Assembly (NCBI GenBank): GCA_028551475.1
Contig: CM052356.1
Coordinates: 27,865,884 to 27,929,883, forward strand
Length of the DNA: 64,000 nucleotides
Direction: 5' to 3'
Source: Casuarina equisetifolia
Lineage: Eukaryota; Streptophyta; Magnoliopsida; Fagales; Casuarinaceae
The notes beneath the pieces were generated by a model. It saw nothing but the letters and a program-made list of their open reading frames with translations, did not search any database and was not told the origin of the DNA. Shown in pieces: positions 1-11,000 of this stretch; the stretch's first letter is position 1, and the number at the start of each line of letters is the position of its first letter. The position numbers and the translations under genes were made by a program.

Positions 1-2233
1 GTTAATATGATATCAAGGCAGCATTCTAACTTCAACCATGTGTTTATTATTTAACTTTCATTTCAACTAAACGTTTCACCTTTTAGATCTCATTTGTTAA
101 GGGGAAATCTGAGCCTACATGTGAAACTTTAAAACAAAAAAAATCATATCACAAATAATAAAATCACAATTTCTTATCAATTCAAGTAAAAGGATCGTTT
201 GAAGAAAGGGGAAGGACAAATTTATTATGTCGTATATCATGTGTCCAAGCCTAACTGGAATTTGTTTAGTTATTTCTTTTTTCTCCAGTTCTTGAATTAT
301 TCCATTCAAACGCAATACATATCTAAGAAACTTAACCCAAGGAGATTAGAAATGCAACCATATTACAAATTCATAATTCTCTTTCTTGAGCAAAGCATCA
401 TCCACCTTAATAGGAAACACATCCCCATTCTTCACTAATGCCACAAAAGTGCCATTATATAACCTTTCCCCAAACTTTCAAAAGTGAGTAGATTTTATGA
501 GAAATCTCCTGCTCAGCCAAAAGTTTTTGGGGGTGAAACCAGGAACGAATATAACACACTACAAATGGAACAACCAACACCGCCCACCGCTCCTCTCCCT
601 AACCCAAAAAAGGGAGAAATATGGAAAGAACAATATTCCTCTTTAATAAAAATCTACTCACTTCCTCAAGTCTCTTTCCAATGCATGAAATTTTTCAAAA
701 TGCTGAAATCATCTCGCAAACTTAAGAATTGCACCTAGAGCTCATAAAACCTTACAACACAAAGAAATCACTCGTTAAAGGGCTGGCACTGGGCTATAAA
801 TGATCTCATACTTCAAGCTTCTTGCTCTTCAGTTCAAGACCTAAACTACACGTGCAGAGCTGACCATAAGATCATTAACCCTATAGCTCAAACAGAACCC
901 CAATTTACATGTTGATGAGACCTAGGAAACAACAACATCATGTTCAACCAGTACTAAAAGAAAAGAATTAAAACATAAAGGATTGTACGGCCAATCAATC
1001 CGCATGGTACAACCACAAACGACCAAAACTCATATAAACTGAAGCCATGGGAACAGGCCCTGATCTCTTCACTTTGACCCCTATAGTCTAAGAAAGTCAA
1101 ATGTATCAAAAGTTAAGCCTCCCTCCTGTGCAACGCAGGTTAAACAGCTGATTCTCAATTCCCCTTGATGAGGACAAGTTGAGGAATTTACCTCTGCCAT
1201 TAACTCTGCTAGAGACTAAATTCACTTTTTTCTATTGAGAATCTTATGGATTAAGGAAACCTAGAATGCTTTAAGATTAATGGTCCATCATTTCATTAAG
1301 CATATAATAAAGTCTCCCCATTTGCACAGTAGCACTTCTCTTTCTATTGAAGGTTTACAAGAATAGTTAAAATCTTTATCTACAGTTTCCACTGATATTT
1401 CTACCAGGTTCCTCAAGTGCTATCAGTTAAAGAAGAAATACTAACTAAAAGACAAAGAAAACCTGTCCTCAACAGAAGCAGCTAAAATCCTGATTAGTTC
1501 CTGTTTGAGGCACATCATAGTTGCATGAAATTCAAAGACATTATTCTAAAGCCAAAAGCTAGGGAAAAATTGGGTCATGCTCAAAAGTGAAGGCCTAATA
1601 GAGGCAGGGGATGAAAACGAGGCTTCTAACCAGTCAAAACTTCAGATTTCGTACTAGCATAAAGAAGCAAAGAAAGAGACAGATACCATAATCAAAAGCT
1701 CTAAAAAAGTCCTAGATAGAAAATCAGTGGAACTTGCTTATCATTTATAAATCCAAACGCATATCTACGTACAACCTACTGAATCCTTATCCTAGTTTAT
1801 CGTCGTCCAGGCAGTACCAAGTTTAATTATTTGATAAGAACTATGAGAAAACACTCGTATATCCATCCATCACACACTGCGGGTGCTCTATTCTCTTCTC
1901 CCTCATCAGGAAAGCAAAGGTAGTAGCTTATTTTCCACAGTGCTACCTTAGATTGGCAGAGAACAACCTAAACAAAAAGCAAAAATTTTGATGTAGATGA
2001 TGGGAACTTTCACTCAATTAATTCATTTCATGGTCCACATTCTCCGCAATCCCGGAGGAAAAAGAAAAACTCCATAGTTCCACAAACAACATCAAAACAG
2101 CAATAAGATCAGCAAAATATACTACTGGTAATTTATTACATTAACGAAATCTACTGTTCTTAATTGATCACAGAATAAAGAGTTCAGAAAGAAGGAAACC
2201 GTAAGACTACCTCGAATTATTTGTGCTTGTGAA
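1..2233. other. Region with no recognisable gene; downstream of NDUFB10-like gene
   Basis: No open frame here looks like a known protein; the longest are under 90 codons and low-complexity. The part nearest 2234 probably holds the 3' UTR of the minus-strand complex I gene. The first 110 bases resemble degenerate repeat sequence seen again near 24.9-25.0 kb (a 'taatatgatatcaa' motif), so an old transposon fragment is possible. I see no RNA gene. Confidence 0.5.
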
Positions 2234-2643
2234 TCAGTCAGTCTCAACAGATTCGACCTTTGGACCTGATTTAGAAAATGAGGAAAGAAAAAAGTCAGAA
2301 TCCTGGGGAGCAAAAGGGGGCATGTGAGAGAAAGAGAGAGAAAGAGAGCGCAAGGACCGTGGAGGAAGGGAGGACGAGTGTCTTTGCCCCAGCCGATGCC
2401 CCGGGTAGAATCGAGATACTGTTGGACGAGGTGGCGGCACTTCTGGAGGTGGTTAATGCCTTCGATGCGGTAGCACCATTTGAGTTTCTCCCTCAGGATC
2501 TTCGCCTTCTCGATGTCAATCCACTTCTCCCTCACTATGTGCTCCCTCATCTCCAGCATCGCCACCGGGTCCTTGTACGGATTCTCCAGATCGAAGTCAT
2601 CGGGTGCCGCCTCATCGAACTCCACTCCCTTCTTTCTTCCCAT
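2234..2643 (-). CDS. NDUFB10: NADH dehydrogenase (ubiquinone) 1 beta subcomplex subunit 10-like, mitochondrial complex I
   Basis: Accessory subunit of the membrane arm of mitochondrial respiratory complex I. Two exons: 2643-2358 and 2265-2234, joined by a GT-AG intron of 92 bases, giving 105 aa, the usual length in plants. The protein opens MGRKKGVEFDEAAPDDFD, then NPYKDPVAMLEMREHIVREKW, and carries two cysteines, in WCYR and KCRHLVQQYLDSTRG, both hallmarks of the plant family. The second exon supplies only the tail ending KVESVETD. Without splicing, the first frame reads into a polypyrimidine stretch and gives a false 173-aa protein. It lies head-to-tail with the LBD gene, 611 bases apart. 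Identification is from remembered family sequence and is strong. Confidence 0.93.
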
Positions 2644-3254
2644 TGCTAACGCTTACTTTTAGTCTGCTTGCTGTTCTCTCGCCTTCCGCCCCTCGCTGTT
2701 GCCGGGGGTGCTAAGGTGATTACCTGCGCTTCTCTGGGCTTGGCTGGGTGGGCTTCATCTCCTTCTGTCGGCCCTCAACCGGTCCATCTATCAATCATTT
2801 TTATTCTTTTAAATAAAATCTCTAAAATTATTTAAGATATTCCACTTGGCAAGTTGCAATAGGCTCCCATTAAAATAATAGGAATTGAATTTGCTATAGT
2901 TGGCCCTCTAAATTATAATTTAAAATTGTCATCAATCTGTCCTGAAATACCTAAAATTAAAAATTAATCAATAATCATTTGATTTTGAACAACGATGATT
3001 GTTTTTTGGTCAATTTAATTTTATGTATTAAAGGCAAATTAGCTGTCTCGGAATTAGGACCAGAGAGTTCCAGAAACAGAGGAAATTCAATCTTGAAGAT
3101 AATTCCTTTCGTCTCATATCTTTGATTTCAATCTATTACATTTGGAGGATGTACAAAGGGAAAATTGGTTGTTATCACACTGTAGACCGTCTGATCTGAA
3201 CGCTTGCAGAGAAAAGAGGAAATGGGTAAATACAAAAAAATGAAAAGACCCATC
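2644..3254. other. Spacer between NDUFB10-like gene and LBD gene
   Basis: About 610 AT-rich bases. It should hold the 5' UTR and promoter of the complex I gene (next to 2643) and the 3' UTR of the LBD gene (next to 3255). No further open frame or repeat stands out. Confidence 0.5.
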
Positions 3255-4180
3255 TCATGGGTTCGGCCATTCGAGAACCCGCTTGCATCTTACATCATCG
3301 TCGACGCTGTCGGGTTGCTTCCCTCCCTTTACTCGATTCCGATGGCCGAAGCCCAAAGTCAGCTCCAAGTCCACGTCGATACTGTCGGCTTTCTCGTCCG
3401 GATTCGCCAGCGAAGCCTCCACAGTCTCAGCCGAAACACAGTCGGCGTCTCTGCTATCGCCTCCGGCATTCCGGTTCTGACTAGACTCCAACTCATGACT
3501 CGTCGATCCACCGAACTCGTCCTCATTTCCCGATGACCCGGTCACAAACTCTAAAACGGTGGGCTCTGCTTTCTGCTTTGCAGCAGAGCTCTTGAACCCG
3601 CTGCGAGACTTCTTAACCTTGTGAAGCTGATCGGAAGGAGCCTCTCTCTTCCCCTTCCACACGTGCCGTATATCGCAGGCTTTAAGCGGTGGGCTCATGC
3701 CGCTCAACGCGGAATCAGATGAAATCTGAGCGATCGGCGTCCCTTTGAGAACGGCTTCCACTGCCGCTTGGCAGAGATGCCAGCTACCGGACCAAAGCAA
3801 ACCGGCTGAGCCGTAAATTGGATTCACTATCCGCCCACAAGCCTCGTACAGCAAGGATTTGAATATCGCTGTAAACACAAAAATTGCAACTGTTAACTCA
3901 ATTCAACAACAACAACAACAGCAGCAGCAACAACAACGTTTCCGTCGGCAATCAATTTGGAAAGGAAAAGCAAGACAAAAAATGGCTTACCAGGACGGAG
4001 ATGTTGGGGGCCGGCATTGATGAGGTTAACTAGCCCAGCACGACCATAGAACTTGGCGAGGAAGACGGTGGCGTTGCCTTGAGATTGGGGGCTTTTGATC
4101 CACTGAAGGCAGGGTCTGATGGTGCAGCCCTCGCCGCAACCTTTGCGGAGGACTCGGCAACCATTACAACTCAGCCGCAT
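3255..4180 (-). CDS. LBD41: Class II LOB-domain transcription factor (LBD40/41/42 group)
   Basis: Plant-specific nuclear DNA-binding protein. Two exons, 4180-3991 and 3868-3255, with a GT-AG intron; 267 aa. The LOB zinc-binding motif is complete: Cys5-x2-Cys8-x6-Cys15-x3-Cys19, within [19 protein letters not shown]. It is followed by [27 protein letters not shown] and, across the splice, [20 protein letters not shown], both typical of class II. The usual class I leucine zipper is absent. Near the C-terminus (about residues 231-238) LELTLGFG contains an LxLxL EAR-type repression motif, as in LBD37-42 proteins. LBD41 is known in Arabidopsis as a hypoxia-induced gene. The choice of LBD41 over LBD40 or LBD42 rests on the LBD41-At3g02555 neighbour pair, recalled and not searched; class II is certain. 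The upstream region carries three G-boxes. Confidence 0.92.
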
Positions 4181-7100
4181 GATTGCTTGTCTTGTTTGGG
4201 AAGCAAGAAACGGGTGGGAAAATATGAAGCTGTAGAGAAAAGCGAAGGAATGCGGTCGGAATTGTGTGGGATTTCTGGGGAGAATGGTGGGTGGAGCGGA
4301 GGCATTTTTGTAAGCCAGCAGAGAACGTGGGTTTGTAATGGGGGCCGCAGTTGGTTTCCGAGAAAACGGTAGTCTGGTTTTTTTGAGAAAATCACGTGTG
4401 CTTCCGATAGTGAAAGGTCTCCCGTGACCCTTCGGCCTCGCCTTGTCGGCGGCAAATATCGCAAAAGCTATCCATCTTGTTTATTAGATTAAACAAACCT
4501 ATTCAAAACTTGAAAGGTCGTAGCTAAATTACCTTAATTGTCTATCGTTATCGAAATTACCTCTCACGTGGCGGCGTATTTCTTATCAAATGACTTTCTA
4601 GGAGGGGTTAGCATGGTCAATTCGTATTATCGGCACCATTGTAATTATCTCCGATTCGAGGGAACCTTTTTGTGAAGCGGAAGCCATGCAAGTTGATAGG
4701 AAAGTTGGAACAACATGCAAGCAAAACGTGTACACAAAATGGAGTTCCACGTGTGACGAGTCGCCACATGGGGGTGCAGCTCCCTTGTTGGTTCAAATCA
4801 ATCTTACGCGCATGCTCGTCACTCTCCTTACTCACTTATGTTTAAGAAAAAAATATTATTTATTTTGCACTCATGATCCCAATTTCGTCTAGATTTCCTA
4901 AAACATATGCGCCACGGCGCGTGGGAGGGCGAAGATGTCCAGAAAGGACGCCGCCTACGTCTCGTCTACTCCCGGTTTTGTGGAATCATAAGGCGGTTTT
5001 AAACAGAGGAACTATGGGCGCCAATGGGACTTGGCCGCTGGTTTTCGCGTGCTTATCCAACAACCGTGGAGCCGACGCTGGCTTGACTTTCTAGGCTGTA
5101 GGTGCCGTCTTCCGTGCCCATTTTTTTTCTGAAAAAGTCACTTTTATTCTGCAACCACAAGCCCACCGATTGGGTTGTTTTAAAACCAAGATCCTGGGAC
5201 AAACGAGGATCAATCTGTCAGCCTCGTAGTCATCTTTACAGGAAGCTTCTGTTTGGTGAGGCCTTTCAAGCTTTTCCAAAAGAATCAAGATTACTTATCT
5301 GAAAACTCCAATTTTTTCTAGAACAGCCTTTTTTTTCTTCTTCTTCTTTTTTCCTGTCCTAGTCTACATATCCATTATTACAACTATACATTCCAATGAC
5401 TTAAGAAACTCGATGATTTCTATGTTTGTATTGATCTAAGAGTCTTCAGAGTTCTATTTTCGGTTACATTACTGATCAAACCCATTAAACATGAGCCTAG
5501 CAATATTGAAATGTTATCGTTAATTGATTAGTTGCAAGTCATTTCTCTAACATATATGTCACCTTGATTACGTTTTCATTATAGCTTACATCACACCCAA
5601 TCATATAACTATTGAATTCCCACCATATGCACTTAATTTATCTTATTATTCTTTTTTACACTTTTTAAAATATATTTAAGATTAAGAGGTTTCAAATAAT
5701 AAGTACTCATTATTAAGCTAAGCCCTTGTTGAGTTATTTTTATTCTTTGATGTGAACAATAATAAAAAAGAGTCTTCACTTGCTGTTATTAAAGCCAGTC
5801 TTTAGCGCGAAGCAACATAACAAAAGCAAGTAGTTAAAAATTTAAATAAGATTAAAAAATATTAAGGAGAAATAATTCAACAATGCTATTTCGAACTATG
5901 CCTCATATTTTTACAGATATTATTTTATTAGTTGAGTTTAGCATATAAATTATTATGCCGTACACTGGAAGGAGCTGGACATACGACTCAACGACTCACA
6001 AGTCTCCCCTCAAGAGAGGCTGGTGCCTTTATTATTGAAAGCATGGACAATGACAAACTCCACCATCAACTTTGGGCTGGAAGATTTTTCACACAGGAAT
6101 CAGTTCATACCTGAACTTTCTCGCAAGAATCTTTATCTGCATACTTGCAGATAATGATTCTCAGAATAAGATGTAATTTAGTAAGTTGATCACATTTCCA
6201 TTGAAAAGATGCATACATGAAAGCCCACATGGCAATCTGTAGGGAAGGCATTTGCATTCCTTTTCCCTGCGATTTAAGGTGTAGACATGGAAGAGAAAAT
6301 CGTATTCGTCTCGGACTGACTTCGTCCGACGTCAATCAAGTCTTCAGGCCCGGGAAACGGCGTTCTTCAACGGGCAAATAAGCGGGAGAACAGCGGTGTG
6401 TTCTTGTGCAAAGTAGGACCGTTGTATAGCGGATTTTGCAGTGCTAGTACGCGATTTTCTTGGCTGAGTTTTCAGCTTGTACACCATTTTTGTTCTCAAT
6501 ATACAAACGCAAATCAACACTGAAAGCAATTGGCAGAAACAACAAACAAATTAAGCCAGTAATGTATTGCTCGAAAACAGAGCATGAAGTCAAGAACACG
6601 TATCATGTTATCCGCGACGCAAAGAAAGCTTGAAAATAGCTCAAATTTGTATAGAATCTCTTTTTTTTTTTTACGGGATCCAGAGTTGGATGGAAGGAAT
6701 GGCCAGGGGGAATGAGGAAGCTAAAATCCTAATCTTTTTCTCTAAAGGAGATGAAGCAAACTCAAAGTGTAGCAGTGGCCGATTGGTTAGCCCCCCTGAT
6801 ACAAGGGCCAAACAGAAAAGACCGACCAGCTTCCACTTTTTGCTGACCACCAAAGGTAGCAGAGAAGACGAACCGTCGCCTTCGGAAATGTGGCACGTGG
6901 GAAATCCCCCAGCTTTCACGTAGGAAGAGTTGTACTTCCCACTTTCTCGGATTGTCGTTGCTTCTGATTCATACCAACGGCACACGGAACACGGAACACG
7001 AAACAAATCCAAAACAACGGAGAAAAGATTTCAGAAAAGCAAAAGCTAACAGAATCTGCCCCCTCTATCATCTGACTGACGAGTTTAATTCAACCTTAAT

Positions 7101-7630
7101 ATCAACGAGCATAGCCAATAGCTTGGCTGTCCCTTGTTCCCTCAGGTTGGTTTTCGTGGAATGTATGTCTATATATCTCTAATGAATCGTTGAATTTTAC
7201 CTTTTTTTAAGAATCTGTGGGTCAATCTTCATCTTTTCAACACATGCATGGTTGATCATGAAAGTTGGGTCAACCTGTTTTCTGAGAAATCGTTTGTGAA
7301 GATTAGAATGTCAATTTGTTTTGCGGCAATCTTCATATGGATTCATGGCATTTTCATCATTGCGAGAGACTTTTGGCTCCATTTTTATTGCCCAATTCTG
7401 AGCTTCCGTAGCTTTTCCTGGTTTTAATGGTGAAAGTTTTTTGTACGTTCGTCCTTCATTACCCTTATGCAACAAACGTAGGTCAGATGTTTCTTGCAGT
7501 TTGATGTTTGATCCTCAAGAAACCTTTGGGGATCCATCGAGTGCAGTTTTAGCAAATAGTTCAGTTCTTTCAATGAATTTCTTTTTGATCTTTTTCCTGA
7601 AGCTTGTAAAGTTGTTTGCATCTTTCGCAG
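4181..7630. other. Intergenic region between divergent LBD and kinesin genes
   Basis: Shared upstream region of two divergent genes. The left part carries three CACGTG elements (listed separately) and probably the LBD promoter. CACGTG also occurs at 6894-6899. The part from about 6,950 to 7,630 likely includes a first noncoding exon of the kinesin transcript, because a clean AG/GT-flanked exon follows at 7631. The open frames here are short and resemble nothing I know. Confidence 0.45.
4393..4753. promoter_or_regulatory. Cluster of three G-box/ABRE elements upstream of the LBD gene
   Basis: Palindromic CACGTG occurs at 4393-4398, 4565-4570 (as CACGTGGC, the ABRE form) and 4748-4753. They sit 213-573 bases upstream of the LBD start codon. 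G-boxes bind bZIP and bHLH factors. Three in 361 bases is more than chance would give in AT-rich sequence, but binding is inferred. Confidence 0.5.
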
Positions 7631-7741
7631 GGTAGGATTTTGGCCGCGCTTAGCATTACGGTTTCCTAAATGGTCAATCTTAGACTTGCAACGAAATAAT
7701 TCGAGGTTCTGCATACAAGTTTCTACCTTACGCAAGACCAG
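7631..7741 (+). other. Candidate noncoding 5' UTR exon of the kinesin gene
   Basis: The segment is preceded by a polypyrimidine tract ending in tttcgcag and followed by gtgagttc, a strong donor. The next exon would begin at 7915 after ttaaacag and contain the kinesin start codon at 8095. The 180-base leader in that second exon contains short upstream ATGs. This is inferred from splice signals only. Confidence 0.4.
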
Positions 7742-8094
7742 GTGAGTTCATTGCCTGTCATACACGACATGCATGCATAGAATTAATGGCAGCTTTCTGC
7801 TTCATTATTGTAGCTTTGCAATATCTTGTAGCATGATAATTGACTGTTCCAAATGTGATTCTTATTATTAATACTATTATATTTGTGATCTTCCTATTAT
7901 TTTTTGTTAAACAGGGGGATATTGTTTCCACGTTCCAAGACTGTGCAAGTGAAGCACTGAAAATTCATGTTTGCCACGTTTTCACAATTGGGCTGACTCT
8001 AGATGCCCATATCCAGCATTTACTCATAAATTCCACTTGAGATCTCCCCACAAAAGAGAAAGAAGGATTTAAGAGTTCAAAGTAATTCGCCCAT

Positions 8095-11000
8095 ATGGAT
8101 GTGTCAGGGCAATCACCAAATTATAATGGTGAGGGTGAAGGTAAAGAAAGCTAATTTCTTCCTCTTTGCTTTATTTGCATTCCTTTGTCTTAAAACTAAT
8201 TTTCCTTTTATTTGCTTTTGCCAGCCAAACAGCGAGCCCTGTTATTGGAGTGGTTGAATAATCATTTCCCTGATTTAAGCTTGCCACTCAATGCTTCAGA
8301 AGAAGACTTGAGAATCCGCCTAGCCGATGGTACTATTTTGTTTCGGATACAGAATAGGCTGAGACCTGGGTCCGTTGAAGAGGTTGTTGGTAGTTTTGTC
8401 ATTCATTTCTTTTACCAAGTTTTGCTATGAAATGGAAAATGTGTGCTTATTCCTGTTCTAATCTTTATTTTCCATTCCAGGAAGGAGATTCCGATTCTTC
8501 TCCAGGATACACAGAAAAGATTGGAAGGTTTCTGGCAGTGATGAAGGACCTGGGGATACCAAGATTTGAGATGTCAGACTTAGAGAAGGTACCTACCCAT
8601 ATATGCATGACGACGTATGATTGCTTTGTGATGAACAAACGTCAAAATTTAAGGTCTTGCATTGACTGACTATATGAATAAGTCTGTGATAATGTTTGTT
8701 TATCACCACTGTTTCTTACATGCTTTTCTACAGAACCAAAAATTTACTTATGGGGATGGTAATTGCTTGTCGATATTTCATATTTTTCTGGTTTCTCTTT
8801 CTCTCATTTGTGAGTTCCATATTATGCAGGGATCTATGAAGACTGTTATTGACTGCCTTTTAGCACTGAGAGCACGATTCATGCCAAATGTTGTTGCAGA
8901 TTATTTCTCTTCCCCTACTCTGATGACTAAATCTGGAAGCTCTCAGAGGGATGCATTCATAAATGGAGCTTTTCCTCCATTACCTGGAGAAGCGAGGCGG
9001 AAGGTTTTGTCTGACTCTAGGTATCGATATGGTTTGCCTCCTATTGCGCCAGGTGTAGTAGTTGCTCTCAGTCTCTTTCTGCATTTGCGAGCTAAAATTG
9101 CATAGTTTCACATTTTTTCTCGGGGATTCAAAGTTATCCATGTTTGTTTCATCTTGCGCAGATACATTAACTGCACCAAAACACCAGGCTGGACATAAGT
9201 TCCACGAAGTGTTTCAGCTTAAATATGGGCGATATGCAGACCTTCCTGCTTCCAAAATTTCAGAGATGATGAAAACAAACAGTCTAGATGTAAGTTCTTG
9301 AAATATTTTTGGCGTCAACAAGCCTTGATACTTTTTCCAGGTCATATATTTCCTTTCATGATCAGTATCTGCTGCTGCAGAATGCCCCGACTCAGTCACT
9401 TTTAAGCGTCGTGAATGGGATTCTGGATGAAAGCGTTGAAAGAAAGAATGGTGAAATTCCTGATGTATGTCATTGGGAGGATATATTTGTTTAATTATGG
9501 GTAATGCATGTATGTATATAAGTATGTACATGCATACTATTCATATTTAGATCTAGAACTTTGATCTGATACTACCTTTTTCCACAGCGAGTGGCATGTC
9601 TGTTGAGAAAAGTTGTGCAGGAGATTGAGCGACGCATATCAACTCAAGCAGACCACTTAAGAACTGTAACACATCTTATGGATTTTGTACATGATATGGT
9701 TTTACCTCTGCTGCCTTATGTTGATTTTCGTACCTTTTTTTCCCCACAGCAAAACAATCTTTTTAAGGCACGTGAAGAGAAATACCAGTCAAGAATAAGA
9801 GTACTTGAAGCCCTTGCATCAGGGACCAGTGAAGAGAGCCAGGTATGGCTAATAATGGAAATCAACAGGTCGAACTTGGATGGACATATACTAATATTTT
9901 CTTTACTAAATTAGAGTTGTACGTTACAGATTGTTATGGACCAGCTTCAGCATATAAAGGTACGTTTCAGTTTGAGTTGTCTTGGGATTTTGTCCCACAC
10001 CAGAAGTGTTTGCTCAAATGTATGGTCTTATTAATGGCTGGGGTTTACATTTCTAGCCTGCGGGTTTTAGGAGGGGCCTCTTAGCCTTTAACATGATATT
10101 GGAGCATTATCCTAAGCCCTTTAAGCTGATAGCAGAAGAGGCTTCCTATGTTAGTTGAATATCACTTCCTGGCATGTCGGGATTTCATCTCATGCTAGAA
10201 GTGTTTGGCCTTATTAATGGCTAGGGTTTGCCACATTTTGCTTGTAGGTTTTAGGATGAGCCTTCCAACCTTCAACAAATTGCTCACATCATTTGATGTA
10301 CAACTTTCTGACCCTTTTAACTGATTGCAGCATTCTACAACAATCAGTTGAATGCATAAATTTTACAGTGGTTTTAAGAAGGAAATTTTGCAGATGGAGA
10401 GGATCAAATTGGAAGAAAGGAAGAAATATGAGGAGGAGGATATAGCTAAATTGATCAAACAGGAGGAGCACTACAATCAAGAAATTTCAGAATTGAAGAA
10501 AGAGCTAGAAGTGACCAAAAAGGCATATGAACTCAGATGCTTGGAGATGGAAACAGAAACCAAGGGTGTTAAAACAGAGCTTGAGACGAGGTTGAAAGAA
10601 CTTGAGGAACTCTTAGAAGACTCTGAAAACAAGGTGAAACAGCTAGAGTCATATTCTGAATCAAAATCTCAGAAGTGGAATGAGAAAGAGCATATCTACC
10701 TGAACCTAATGAAGTTTCAGTTTGGTGCACTGCGGGTATGCTTTTAGATGATAAAAATGTTTCAGCTTTGGATATACTAATTATGAATATCAGAAATTTT
10801 TCTAACATTATGAAAGATACAGGAATTGAAGTTTGCTTCTGCATCCATTAAACAAGAAATTCTGAAAGCACAAAACACCTACTTGGAGGAATTTAATCAC
10901 TTAGGTGGGCATCTTCTTACAAAGTCGAATACACGGATGCTGTTTATGAATTTCAGGTTCTCACAACTTAACTTTACTTTGTTTAGGAGTAAAGCTTCAA

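Noticed and set aside
2278..2649. 123-codon plus-strand frame
   Set aside because: It is the antisense shadow of the complex I exon, which has clear family identity on the minus strand.
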